Shown: in pieces, positions 1 through 7,481 of the stretch
How positions within the stretch are numbered: position 1 is the stretch's first letter
Layout of the letters: every line of letters starts with the position of its first letter
Assembly (NCBI GenBank): GCA_021295955.1
Contig: JAGWBJ010000008.1
Span: 1 to 64,000 of the forward strand
Source of the DNA: Dehalococcoidia bacterium
GTDB taxonomy: Bacteria > Chloroflexota > Dehalococcoidia > Lucifugimonadales > JAGWBF01
Reading direction: 5' to 3'
Length of the DNA: 64,000 nucleotides
Program-made: the position numbers and the translations under genes
The notes under the pieces: model-generated
The model's input: the letters and a program-made list of their open reading frames with translations, nothing else
What the model was told of the DNA's origin: nothing
Database searches by the model: none

Positions 1-29
1 TTGACACCGGGGGCAATAGAAGGTATTAA
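1..29 (+). promoter_or_regulatory. sigma70-type promoter for the MFS transporter
   Basis: Consensus -35 TTGACA at 1-6, a 17-nt spacer, and -10 TATTAA at 24-29. This places the transcription start near 36. The -35 hexamer is at the very edge of the window, so upstream control elements cannot be seen. Confidence 0.7.
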
Positions 30-30
30 T

Positions 31-46
31 TCCTCCGACGGGAGGA
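31..46. promoter_or_regulatory. 6-bp perfect inverted repeat over start site and Shine-Dalgarno
   Basis: TCCTCC (31-36), GACG, GGAGGA (41-46) is a perfect palindrome. Its right arm is the Shine-Dalgarno of the ATG at 49. The predicted transcription start (about 36) lies at the end of the left arm, so it reads better as an operator-like DNA palindrome than as an RNA hairpin, unless transcription begins earlier. Confidence 0.4.
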
Positions 47-48
47 CC

Positions 49-105
49 ATGACCTTCACAGCCATCCCAACGCCTGCGCCGCTCCCGGCGCGTGCCACGC
101 CGTGA
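49..105 (+). CDS. possible 18-residue leader peptide overlapping the MFS start
   Basis: The ATG at 49 is preceded by GGAGG at 41-45 (a short 3-nt spacer) and encodes a Pro/Ala-rich 18-residue peptide. Its TGA (103-105) overlaps the GTG start of the MFS gene (102-104) in a GTGA junction. The MFS start itself has no Shine-Dalgarno, so translational coupling through this leader is a reasonable inference. It could instead be chance; no homology is recognised. Confidence 0.35.
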   Translation: MTFTAIPTPAPLPARATP

Positions 106-1370
106 CCGTCGAACGGGAGCATACCCACGCCCACCACCACGACGGGGGGTCGGGGGTAAGGGGCAAGGCGTCCTTCATCCTGACCGGGCTCAGCGGGGGA
201 CACGGGGTCTTCCACTGGCTGAACCACAGCTTCCTGGTGATGCTCCCCGAGGTGAAGGCCGCCTTTGGGCTGGGGGCGCTGGAGGTGGGCGGCATCGCCG
301 CGTTGCGGGAGGTCCTGTCGGGCCTCATCACCCTGCCCGGCGGCATCATCGCCGACGTTCTCAGGCGCTACTGGGGGCTGGTCCTGGCCGTGTGCATGGC
401 CGGTTTCGGCCTGGGTTGGCTGGTCATGGGCGCCGCTCCGGTTTACGGCGTCCTGCTGCTGGGCATGGCCCTGGTCTCCGTCTCCACCTCCCTCTGGCAC
501 CTGCCGGCCATGGCGTCCCTGTCCCACCACTTCTCCCACAGGAGGGGGACGGCCCTCTCCTTCCACGGCATAGGCGGCAACATCGGCGACGTGGCGGGGC
601 CCGCCATCACCGGCTTTCTCCTGCTGGTCCTCGCCTGGAGGGAGGTCCTGAGCATATACGCCGTTGCCCCCATCCTGCTGGCCTTCGTCGTCTTCTGGGC
701 CTTCCGGGACATCGGCAAGACGGCCGACGCGGACACGCCCCTCACCGACCTCGCGGGACAGGTGCGGCTGACGAGACAGCTGCTCAGGGACCCGGCGCTG
801 TGGGGGGTCATACTGGTGGCGGGACTGCGGGGCATGGCCTCCCTGGCCTTCTTCACCTTCCTGACCCTGTACCTGGACGAGGAAGCGGGGCTGGGCAAGG
901 GTGCCAGGGGGCTCTACTTCGGCCTGCTCGTGGCCGTCGGAGTCGTGTCCACGCCCACGATGGGGTACCTGTCCGACAGGCTGGGGCGCAAGCTGGTCCT
1001 CGTGCCGGGACTGCTTCTCCTGTGCATCCTGTCCCTCCTGATGGTGCCCTTCGGGGATGGGTTCACCCTCCCCATCATCATCGCCGCCCTGGGCCTGTTC
1101 CTGTTCAGCGACCAGCCCATCCTGACGGCGGCGGCCCTGGACATGGTCGACGAGGGCGTGGCCACCAGCACCCTGGGGGTCCTCTCGTTCTCCCGGTTCG
1201 TCATGAGCGGCGCGTCCCCTCTCATAGCCGGCGCCATGCGCGACGCCTGGGGCTTCGACGCCATCTTCTACTACGCGGCGGTGCTGTTCGCCCTGGCCGC
1301 CGTGGTCCTCACCATGGTCCCGCTGAGGAAAAGGGCCGGGTCCCCCGCGGCCCACGGGCACGCCCACTAG
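102..1370 (+). CDS. MFS transporter with His-rich termini
   Basis: A 422-residue major facilitator superfamily permease with about 12 hydrophobic segments. The first begins near residue 30 (GGHGVFHWLNHSFLVMLPEV). A cytoplasmic-loop motif of MFS type (SDRLGRK) follows the sixth or seventh helix. The N-terminus looks vaguely like fosmidomycin-resistance-type MFS proteins. Both ends are rich in histidine: HTHAHHHDGG near residues 7-16 and AAHGHAH at the C-terminus. This would suit metal binding, but the substrate is unknown. The GTG at 102 overlaps the stop of a short leader ORF. A consensus promoter lies at 1-29. The next gene on this strand, an aldehyde dehydrogenase, starts 160 nt downstream with its own strong ribosome site. 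Confidence 0.85.
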   Translation: MTVEREHTHAHHHDGGSGVRGKASFILTGLSGGHGVFHWLNHSFLVMLPEVKAAFGLGALEVGGIAALREVLSGLITLPGGIIADVLRRYWGLVLAVCMAGFGLGWLVMGAAPVYGVLLLGMALVSVSTSLWHLPAMASLSHHFSHRRGTALSFHGIGGNIGDVAGPAITGFLLLVLAWREVLSIYAVAPILLAFVVFWAFRDIGKTADADTPLTDLAGQVRLTRQLLRDPALWGVILVAGLRGMASLAFFTFLTLYLDEEAGLGKGARGLYFGLLVAVGVVSTPTMGYLSDRLGRKLVLVPGLLLLCILSLLMVPFGDGFTLPIIIAALGLFLFSDQPILTAAALDMVDEGVATSTLGVLSFSRFVMSGASPLIAGAMRDAWGFDAIFYYAAVLFALAAVVLTMVPLRKRAGSPAAHGHAH

Positions 1371-1397
1371 CAGGCGCCGTGTGTGCCTCTCGCCTCC

Positions 1398-1424
1398 GGA
1401 TTCCGGCTCGGAGGCCGGAATGAC
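1398..1424. repeat. short palindromic dispersed repeat (fragment)
   Basis: TTCCGGC, 5-6 nt, GCCGGAA at 1401-1420 followed by TGAC. The same 'ggattccggctcgg.ggccgg' core recurs near 4389-4412 and, inside the MITE-like element, near 63085-63105. It is the only notable feature of the 162-nt gap between the MFS and aldehyde dehydrogenase genes. Confidence 0.6.
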
Positions 1425-1532
1425 CGATGGGTGGAGGGCGGCCGCACCCCCCGGCTCCGTTGACCGGCCCCGGCCCATGCCATACCATGACCCAAAGGCC
1501 ATGACCCAAAGGACGGAAAAGGAGGCGCTCCC

Positions 1533-2945
1533 ATGAAGATGTACATCGGAGGACAGTGGGTCGACAGGGACGAGAAGGTCCCGGTAGTCAACCCGTACAG
1601 CGGCTCCCAGGTGGACACCGTGCCCAGGGGAAGCGCCGCCGACGTGGACGCCGCCGTCACCAGCGCCGTGGCCGGGGCGGCGGTCATGGCGGAGGTCCCC
1701 GCCTATCAGCGGTACACCATTCTGAAGAAGGCGGCGGACCTGCTGGCCGAGCGGACCCAGGAGTTCGCCCGCACCATAACGATGGAGGAGGGCAAGACCC
1801 TGGCCGAGGCCACGGCCGAGGTGGGCAGGGCCGTGCAGACCATGACCCTGTCCGCCGAGGAGTCCAAGCGCCTCCACGGGGAGACGGTGCCCCTGGACGC
1901 CGCCCCCGGGATAGGCGCCCATCTCCTTGGGTTCACCGTCAGGGTCCCCTGCGGCGTGGTGGCCGCCATCAGCCCCTTCAACTTCCCCCTGAACCTGGTG
2001 TGCCACAAGGTCGGCCCCGGCCTCGCCGCCGGGAACGCGGTCATCATCAAGCCGGCCAGCGACACGCCCCTGTCGGCCCTGAAGCTGACGGAGGTGCTGC
2101 TGGAGGCCGGCCTGCCCCCCCTGGCGATACAGTGCGTGACGGGACCCGGCGGGGCCATCGGCGACGCCCTGTGCACGGACCCCCGGGTCCGCAAGATCAC
2201 CTTCACGGGGAGCCGCGACGTGGGCGAGCACATCTGCCACACGGCGGGGCTCAAGAAGGTGACCATGGAGCTGGGGGCCAACTGCCCCATGATCGTCATG
2301 CCCGACGCCGACGTGGAGAAGGTCGCCCAGGCCACCGTCTCCGGGGGCTTCTCCAACGCGGGCCAGGTCTGCATATCCACCCAGAGGGTGTTGGTGGGCA
2401 GCCAGGTGTACGGGGACTATCTGGACGCCCTGAAGCCGCAGGTGGAGGGGCTTCGCACCGGCGACGGGCTGGCCGAGGGGGTCCAGATGGGCCCCATGAT
2501 CCGGGAGTCCGACGCCGCCCGGGTGGACCAGTGGGTCCGGGAGGCGGTGGACACCGGCGCCAGGCTGGTGACCGGGGGCGACCGGTCGGGGACGATGTAC
2601 GCGCCGACGGTGGTGGCGGACGTGAGGCCCGAGATGCGCATCTCCTGCGACGAGCTCTTCGGGCCGGCGGTGGCCGTCACCCGCTTCGACACCATCGAGG
2701 ACGCCATCGCGCTGGCCAACGACTCGGTGTACGGCCTGAGCGCCGCCCTCTACACCCAGAACCTGGACTGGGCCATGAAGTTCGTGCGCCAGGTGCACTC
2801 CGGCAACCTGATGATCAACTCCAGCCCCCAGTTCCGGGTGGACCTGATGCCCTACGGAGGGCTAAAGGACAGCGGGATGGGCAAGGAGGGGCCCGGTTAC
2901 GCCATCCACGAGATGACCGAGCTGAAGATGGTGGCCTTTCACTAG
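1533..2945 (+). CDS. NAD(P)-dependent aldehyde dehydrogenase
   Basis: A 470-residue member of the ALDH superfamily, oxidising an aldehyde to the acid in the cytoplasm. Visible family signatures are the catalytic Cys in GQVCIS, the general-base Glu in MELGANCP, the nucleotide-binding FTGSRDVG loop, and the C-terminal ELFGPAVAV and PYGGLKDSGMG motifs. The length is normal for the family. The sequence resembles the lactaldehyde / non-phosphorylating glyceraldehyde-3-phosphate branch, but substrate cannot be fixed from sequence. The start at 1533 is well supported by AAAGGAGG a few bases upstream. The 3' end overlaps the convergent rho gene by 4 nt. Confidence 0.92.
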   Translation: MKMYIGGQWVDRDEKVPVVNPYSGSQVDTVPRGSAADVDAAVTSAVAGAAVMAEVPAYQRYTILKKAADLLAERTQEFARTITMEEGKTLAEATAEVGRAVQTMTLSAEESKRLHGETVPLDAAPGIGAHLLGFTVRVPCGVVAAISPFNFPLNLVCHKVGPGLAAGNAVIIKPASDTPLSALKLTEVLLEAGLPPLAIQCVTGPGGAIGDALCTDPRVRKITFTGSRDVGEHICHTAGLKKVTMELGANCPMIVMPDADVEKVAQATVSGGFSNAGQVCISTQRVLVGSQVYGDYLDALKPQVEGLRTGDGLAEGVQMGPMIRESDAARVDQWVREAVDTGARLVTGGDRSGTMYAPTVVADVRPEMRISCDELFGPAVAVTRFDTIEDAIALANDSVYGLSAALYTQNLDWAMKFVRQVHSGNLMINSSPQFRVDLMPYGGLKDSGMGKEGPGYAIHEMTELKMVAFH

Positions 2946-4231
2946 GCGTCTTTGGAGAGGTTGGTCAGGAACTCCTTGTTGGTCCCGGTCTTGGAGAGGC
3001 GTTCCAGGACCCGCTCGGTGGCGTCGGAGTGGCTCCCCGAGTCGTTGCTCAGCAGGGAGACCATACGGCGCAGGAGGTACACCTGCTTGAGCGTGGTGTC
3101 GTCGAAGAACAGCTCCTCGCGGCGGGTGCCGCTGCGCTGGATGTCGATGGCGGGGAAGAAGCGCCGCTCGGCCAGCCTGCGGTCCAGGTGGAGCTCCATG
3201 TTGCCGGTGCCCTTGAACTCCTCGTATATGACCTCGTCCATGCGGCTGCCGGTGTCCACCAGGCAGTTGGCTATGATGGTCAGGCTTCCCCCCTCCTCCA
3301 CGTTGCGGGCGGCCCCGAAGAAGCGCTTGGGCGGGTAGAGGGCCACCGGGTCTATGCCGCCGGATAGGGTGCGCCCGCTGCTGGGCACCGCCAGGTTGTA
3401 GGCCCTGGTAAACCGGGTGATGCTGTCCAGGAGGATCACCACGTCCCTCCCGGCCTCCACCAGCCGCTTGGCCCGCTCCAGGGCCAGCTCGCCCACCCGG
3501 ACCTGGTCCTCGACGGACTCGTCGAAGGTGGACCCGTACACGTCCCCCCTCACCGACCGGCGCATGTCCGTGACCTCCTCGGGGCGCTCTCCGATGAGGA
3601 CCACCATAAGGTCGGCGTCGGGGAAGTTGGCCGTGACCCCGTTGGCGATGTTCTTGAGGACGGTGGTCTTTCCGGCCTTGGGCGGCGAGACTATGAGGCC
3701 CCTCTGGCCCAGGCCGATGGGGGCGAAGAGGTCGATCATCCGGGTGGTCAGGTTCTTGTGCTCGCTTTCGAGAATTATCTGCTCGTCGGGGAAGATGGGG
3801 GTCAGGTGGTCGAACCCCGGCCTGGAACGGGCGCTCTCCGGGTCCACCTGGTTGACCTCTTCCACCCTCACCAGGCCGAAGTACCGCTCTCCCTCCTTGG
3901 GGGGGCGGACCTGGCCGCTGACGGTGTCCCCGGTCCTGAGGGCGAACCTGCGTATCTGCGACTGGGACACGTACACGTCCCCCGCCGCCGGCCGGAGGCC
4001 GTTCTGGCGCAGGAAGCCGTAGCCCTCGCCCATGATCTCCAGGACGCCGCCGGCGATGAGCCCCTGATGGTCGGAGAATATCTGGAAGACGCGGTGAAGC
4101 AGGTCCTCCCGCCGGAGGTTGCCCAGCGCGCCGCCGTCGTCGGCGCCGGCGTAGCGGGCTACCGCCAGGAGCTCCTCCTTGGTCTTGCGTTCCAGGTCGG
4201 CCACGTTGATTGCCACGCGTTCGGTAGTCAC
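2942..4231 (-). CDS. rho: transcription termination factor Rho
   Basis: The hexameric RNA-dependent ATPase that terminates transcription. Visible features are an N-terminal RNA-binding fold (about residues 45-115), Walker A PPKAGKTTVLKNIA, Walker B VVILLDSITR, the Q/R-loop region with GGIDPVALYPPKR, and the C-terminal TGTNKEFL end. The 429-residue length is normal. The GTG at 4231 is chosen because AGAGG stands 8 nt before it; a GTG at 4240 overlaps that Shine-Dalgarno. A perfect 12-bp hairpin lies in the leader about 40 nt upstream (4271-4301). The gene is convergent with aldehyde dehydrogenase (4-nt overlap) and follows the transaldolase gene on the same strand. Confidence 0.96.
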   Translation of the reverse strand: MTTERVAINVADLERKTKEELLAVARYAGADDGGALGNLRREDLLHRVFQIFSDHQGLIAGGVLEIMGEGYGFLRQNGLRPAAGDVYVSQSQIRRFALRTGDTVSGQVRPPKEGERYFGLVRVEEVNQVDPESARSRPGFDHLTPIFPDEQIILESEHKNLTTRMIDLFAPIGLGQRGLIVSPPKAGKTTVLKNIANGVTANFPDADLMVVLIGERPEEVTDMRRSVRGDVYGSTFDESVEDQVRVGELALERAKRLVEAGRDVVILLDSITRFTRAYNLAVPSSGRTLSGGIDPVALYPPKRFFGAARNVEEGGSLTIIANCLVDTGSRMDEVIYEEFKGTGNMELHLDRRLAERRFFPAIDIQRSGTRREELFFDDTTLKQVYLLRRMVSLLSNDSGSHSDATERVLERLSKTGTNKEFLTNLSKDA

Positions 4232-4270
4232 CTGATTCACCTCTTGGAAGCTGCTGTCATTGAAGCTGAT

Positions 4271-4301
4271 GTGTCACCGGCAGTCTTCGTGCCGGTGACA
4301 C
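4271..4301. promoter_or_regulatory. perfect 12-bp inverted repeat in the rho leader
   Basis: GTGTCACCGGCA (4271-4282), a 7-nt loop, then TGCCGGTGACAC (4290-4301), with no mismatch. On the minus strand it sits between the transaldolase gene and rho, and no U-tract follows in that direction. It may be a leader hairpin for rho, an mRNA-stabilising 3' hairpin of the transaldolase gene, or an operator. Confidence 0.6.
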
Positions 4302-4310
4302 CCGCGCGAT

Positions 4311-4412
4311 CCGTCATTCCCGCACAACCCGTCATTCCCGCACAACCCGTCATTCCCGCGAAAGCGGGAATCCACGTACCCCGCCCTCCTGGATTCCGGC
4401 TCGGGGGCCGGA
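4311..4412. repeat. 18-bp tandem repeat (x3) running into a palindromic dispersed repeat
   Basis: Unit CCGTCATTCCCGCACAAC occurs at 4311-4328 and 4329-4346. A third copy at 4347-4364 changes into the hairpin TTCCCGC-GAAA-GCGGGAA. A second hairpin, TTCCGGC...GCCGG, follows at about 4392-4412. The same words recur at 10434, 20142, 20215 and 62990-63170, so this is a dispersed repeat family whose first words have been locally amplified. Confidence 0.8.
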
Positions 4413-4448
4413 AAGACGTTGGGAAGGCCGGAGTGAAGACGCACCGGA

Positions 4449-5105
4449 TCACGAGGACGCCTTCCGCCAGTCCTGGGAGAAGCGGGACTGGCCCGCGTCG
4501 GTCAGGGGGTGCTTCACCATCTGCATGAGCACGGAGAAGGGGACGGTGGCTATGTGGGCCCCCGCCTTGGCGGCCATGACGCAGTGGTGGGCGTGCCTGA
4601 TGCTGGCCGCCAGCACCTTGGTCCGGATGTTGTGGGTCCTGTAGACCTGTACGATGTCCTCCACCAGGTCCATGCCCTGCTGGCCGATGTCGTCCAGACG
4701 CCCGACGAAGGGGCTGACGGCCGTGGCCCCCGCCCGGGCGCCCAACAGGGCCTGGTTCACGGAGAAACACAGGGTCTGGTTCACCCTGATGTCGTGGGAG
4801 GTGAGGACGGACATGGCCTCGATGCCCGCCTGGGTGCTGGGGAGCTTTACCCAGGGGTTCGGTATCCACGTGGCTATGTCCCGTCCCTCGGTGATCATGC
4901 CCTCCACGTCGGTGCTGATGACCTCCACGGAGATGGGGCCGTCGATGATGCCGGCGATCTCCTCCACCGAGCGCCGGTACGCCTCCAGCCTTCCGATGCC
5001 CTCTTTCGCCGCCAGCGACGGGTTGGTCGTAACCCCAGTCACGACTCCCATCCTGGCGCCCTGCCTGACCTCGTCTATGTTAGCGGTGTCTAGGAAGAGC
5101 TCCAT
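4449..5105 (-). CDS. transaldolase / fructose-6-phosphate aldolase family (short TalC/FSA type)
   Basis: A 218-residue class I aldolase of the small transaldolase subfamily. It would act in the non-oxidative pentose phosphate pathway or cleave/form fructose 6-phosphate. It starts MELFLDTANIDEV, typical of the family. It contains VKLPST with the Schiff-base Lys, NQTLCFSVNQALLGARAGA, SPFVGRLDD and KVLAASIRH. The start at 5105 fits the family N-terminus and is preceded by GAGAGG; an upstream Arg/Pro-rich extension of the frame is not expected to be translated. It lies between pyrG and rho on the same strand. TalB-like activity versus FSA activity cannot be separated by eye. Confidence 0.9.
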   Translation of the reverse strand: MELFLDTANIDEVRQGARMGVVTGVTTNPSLAAKEGIGRLEAYRRSVEEIAGIIDGPISVEVISTDVEGMITEGRDIATWIPNPWVKLPSTQAGIEAMSVLTSHDIRVNQTLCFSVNQALLGARAGATAVSPFVGRLDDIGQQGMDLVEDIVQVYRTHNIRTKVLAASIRHAHHCVMAAKAGAHIATVPFSVLMQMVKHPLTDAGQSRFSQDWRKASS

Positions 5106-5246
5106 CGGGGACCTCTCGTTGGATTGTCCGGGCCGGGGCGGCCGGGGACGGGCCCGGGGCATGGTGGGACCGTGGGGTCGGGCCCTGGCGGGTCTCCGTT
5201 ACCTGGAGGGGGCGGGTGGGGGGGGTGAGGTGCATGGGCGGTACGC

Positions 5247-6878
5247 TCAGATGGGGCGGGGCGGTTGGGCTCCTTCTCGAAGGGTTGCCTTGGCGGCCGC
5301 CACCAGCTCGCGGAAGAGGGGGTGGGGCCGGTTGGGCCTTGAGAGGAACTCGGGATGGAACTGGACCCCCAACATGAACGGATGGTCCACCACCTCGGTG
5401 ATCTCCACCAGCTTGCCGTCGGGGGACACCCCGCCGGCCAGCAGACCCTCGGTCTCCAGGGCCTCTCGGTAGGCGTTGTTCAGCTCGAAGCGGTGCCGGT
5501 GGCGCTCCAGCACCTCGTCGCAGTCGTAGGCCTTGTGGGCCCGGCTCCCCTTCAGGGGGCGGCAGGGGTACTCGCCCAGGCGCATGGTGCCGCCCTTCTG
5601 GGTGACCGCCCGCTGCTCGGGCAGGATGTCTATCACCGGGTACGGGGTGTCGGGCTCGATCTCCGAGGAGTTGGCCTCCTTCATCCCCAGCACGTTCCTG
5701 GCGTACTCGACCACCATCGCCTGGAGCCCCAGGCAGAGTCCCAGGTAGGGTATCTGGTTCTCCCGGGCGTAGCGGGCGGTCTCGATCATCCCCTCCACGC
5801 CGCGGGAGCCGAACCCGCCCGGCACCACGATGCCGCAGGCTGTCTTGAGCAGGTCGTCGGGGCCGTGCCGCTCGACGTCCTCGGAGTGGACCCACTGGAT
5901 TTCGATGTCCCGGCCGTGCTGGAGTCCGGCGTGCTTCAGCGCCTCCTTGACGGATATGTAGGAGTCCTGAAGGTCCACGTACTTACCAACCAGGGCGATG
6001 GGCACCGACTCGCTGAGCCGGCTCATGCGGTCCACCAGGTCCGACCACTCGGTAAGGTCCTGGGTGCCTGCGGGCAGGTCCAGGGAGCGCACCAGCAGGT
6101 CTCCCAGGCCGTACTCCTCCAGGACCAGGGGCACCTCGTATACGGTGGACATGTTGAGCAGGGGGATGACCGCGTCCCTCGGCACGTCGCAGAAGAGGGA
6201 GATCTTGTCCTTTACGCCCTCGGGCACCGGCAGATCGCAGCGGCAGATGATCACGTCGGGCTGGATGCCGATGCTCCGCAGCTCCTTCACGCTGTGCTGG
6301 GTGGGCTTGGTCTTCAGCTCGTCGCTGGCGGCCATGTACGGGAGCAGGGTGACGTGGATGTACAGCACGTTCCCCCGGCCCACCTCGTTGCGCATCTGGC
6401 GGATGGCTTCCAGGAAGGGCAGGCCCTCGATGTCTCCCACGGTGCCGCCCACCTCCACCACGACCACCTCCGCGGCGGTCTCCTGGGCGTGGTCCTTCAT
6501 CCTCCCCTTGATCTCGTTGGTCACGTGGGGGACGGCCTGTATGGTGCCGCCCAAGAAGTCGCCCCGACGCTCCTTTCCCAGGAGGGACACGTAGACCTGG
6601 CCCGCCGTGAGGTTGGAGGACTTGGTCAGCTCCTGGTCGATGAACCGCTCGTAGTGCCCCAGGTCCATGTCCGTCTCGCCCCCGTCCTTGGTCACGAACA
6701 CCTCGCCGTGCTGGTAGGGGGACATGGTGCCCGGGTCGACGTTCAGGTAGGGGTCGAACTTCATGACGGAGACCCGGAGCCCCCGGCTCTTGAGGATGCG
6801 GCCGATGGATGCGGCGCTTATGCCCTTGCCCACGGAGCTGACCACTCCTCCGGTAACAAAGAGGTACTTAGCGCTCAT
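5247..6878 (-). CDS. pyrG: CTP synthase
   Basis: A 543-residue glutamine-hydrolysing CTP synthase that aminates UTP to CTP. The N-terminal synthetase domain begins MSAKYLFVTGGVVSSVGKG, with the MKFDPYLNVDPGTMSP substrate loop and the EVGGTVGDIE motif. The C-terminal class I glutamine amidotransferase domain carries the nucleophile in GLCLGLQAM and the His-Glu pair in QFHPEF. The length matches the family. The ATG at 6878 is chosen by homology, although the open frame runs further upstream through the leader. A textbook promoter lies about 120 nt upstream (6999-7028, minus strand), giving a leader of roughly 115 nt. Confidence 0.97.
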   Translation of the reverse strand: MSAKYLFVTGGVVSSVGKGISAASIGRILKSRGLRVSVMKFDPYLNVDPGTMSPYQHGEVFVTKDGGETDMDLGHYERFIDQELTKSSNLTAGQVYVSLLGKERRGDFLGGTIQAVPHVTNEIKGRMKDHAQETAAEVVVVEVGGTVGDIEGLPFLEAIRQMRNEVGRGNVLYIHVTLLPYMAASDELKTKPTQHSVKELRSIGIQPDVIICRCDLPVPEGVKDKISLFCDVPRDAVIPLLNMSTVYEVPLVLEEYGLGDLLVRSLDLPAGTQDLTEWSDLVDRMSRLSESVPIALVGKYVDLQDSYISVKEALKHAGLQHGRDIEIQWVHSEDVERHGPDDLLKTACGIVVPGGFGSRGVEGMIETARYARENQIPYLGLCLGLQAMVVEYARNVLGMKEANSSEIEPDTPYPVIDILPEQRAVTQKGGTMRLGEYPCRPLKGSRAHKAYDCDEVLERHRHRFELNNAYREALETEGLLAGGVSPDGKLVEITEVVDHPFMLGVQFHPEFLSRPNRPHPLFRELVAAAKATLREGAQPPRPI

Positions 6879-6998
6879 AGGCTGACGAAACGAGTCTTTC
6901 CCTAATGAGGAGTGACCTTTCGAGTCAAGGAAGACCGATGGGGGTAAGTGTGGGGCTACAAGGGGACGCACTATCGCCCGGGCCGGGGGTCCAAGCGG

Positions 6999-7028
6999 AT
7001 TATAGGCCGCTACTCTGACAAGTGTCAA
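6999..7028 (-). promoter_or_regulatory. consensus sigma70 promoter for pyrG
   Basis: On the minus strand, -35 TTGACA (7028-7023), an 18-nt spacer, and -10 TATAAT (7004-6999). Both hexamers match consensus exactly. The predicted start is near 6992. No obvious terminator hairpin is seen between the promoter and the ATG. Confidence 0.8.
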
Positions 7029-7110
7029 TAGCCTTCGGGGACCGGCGGAGCGAGTCTACGCCCGCCCGTCCCGGCGGGCCGGGACTCCAGGGCGCCCCGG
7101 GCCCGCTCCG

Positions 7111-7140
7111 TTGCGCCGGACGCGCCGTGGTTGATAGAAT
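7111..7140 (+). promoter_or_regulatory. promoter for tRNA-Lys
   Basis: -35-like TTGCGC (7111-7116), 18-nt spacer, -10 TAGAAT (7135-7140). Transcription would begin about 3 nt before the tRNA 5' end. Confidence 0.6.
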
Positions 7141-7149
7141 CAGACGCCT

Positions 7150-7227
7150 GGGCCGGTAGCTCAGTTTGGTCAGAGCATCGGACTTTTAATCCGAGTGTCC
7201 TGGGTTCGAATCCCAGCCGGCCCACCA
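7150..7227 (+). tRNA. tRNA-Lys(TTT), CCA encoded
   Basis: Complete cloverleaf. The acceptor GGGCCGG (7150-7156) pairs with CCGGCCC (7217-7223), followed by discriminator A and encoded CCA (7225-7227). The anticodon stem TCGGA/TCCGA closes the loop CTTTTAA with anticodon TTT at 7185-7187. The T arm is CTGGG-TTCGAAT-CCCAG. A lower-GC accessory block begins immediately downstream, so the tRNA is a plausible integration site, although no duplicate of its 3' end was found. Confidence 0.97.
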
Positions 7228-7239
7228 GACTTGATAAAA

Positions 7240-7467
7240 TCAAGAACCTTTACCTTGAGGCTCCAATTGGCGGTGTAGGTGTGAAGCTGTCTTGAAGAGA
7301 CGATGCCCCGGCGCCTCAGCCAGGATGTCGACTACGGATCGCCGTTCGGTGGACGAGGAGCGAGTCACCACCACGTCCACAGTCTGCCCCGACTCCAGCT
7401 CCGGGCTAGCAATCTCCACCCTGCCACCTGGCTGTACTGTCGTTCTGATGTGTAGTGCCTTTTGCAT
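7240..7467 (-). CDS. orphan antitoxin-like small protein
   Basis: A 75-residue protein starting MQKALHIRTTVQPGGRVEI. The N-terminal beta-hairpin (HIRTTVQPGG..EIASPELESGQTVDVVVT) and the LAEAPGHRLFKTA stretch look like small antitoxins normally paired with PIN-domain (VapC-like) toxins, as recalled from that family. The usual charged C-terminal tail appears degraded (SHLHRQLEPQGKGS). No toxin gene follows: the stop lies 13 nt from the tRNA-Lys gene on the other strand. It is 15 nt downstream of the AlbA_2 gene and probably co-transcribed with it. A start at 7500 is possible; 7467 is chosen by family fit. Confidence 0.55.
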   Translation of the reverse strand: MQKALHIRTTVQPGGRVEIASPELESGQTVDVVVTRSSSTERRSVVDILAEAPGHRLFKTASHLHRQLEPQGKGS

Positions 7468-7481
7468 GTTTGGTTCCTCCT

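Noticed and set aside
92-1423. Long Arg/Gly/Pro-rich frame overlapping the MFS gene
   Set aside because: It is a shadow of the real MFS frame caused by high GC at third positions; the composition is not protein-like.
4311-4364. CRISPR array
   Set aside because: Units are directly abutting with no unique spacers and match the dispersed palindrome family. No cas genes are in the window.
7240-7290. Frameshift at the C-terminus of the antitoxin-like gene
   Set aside because: Other frames do not restore a better tail, and the present frame still aligns loosely to the family end. Divergence is enough.
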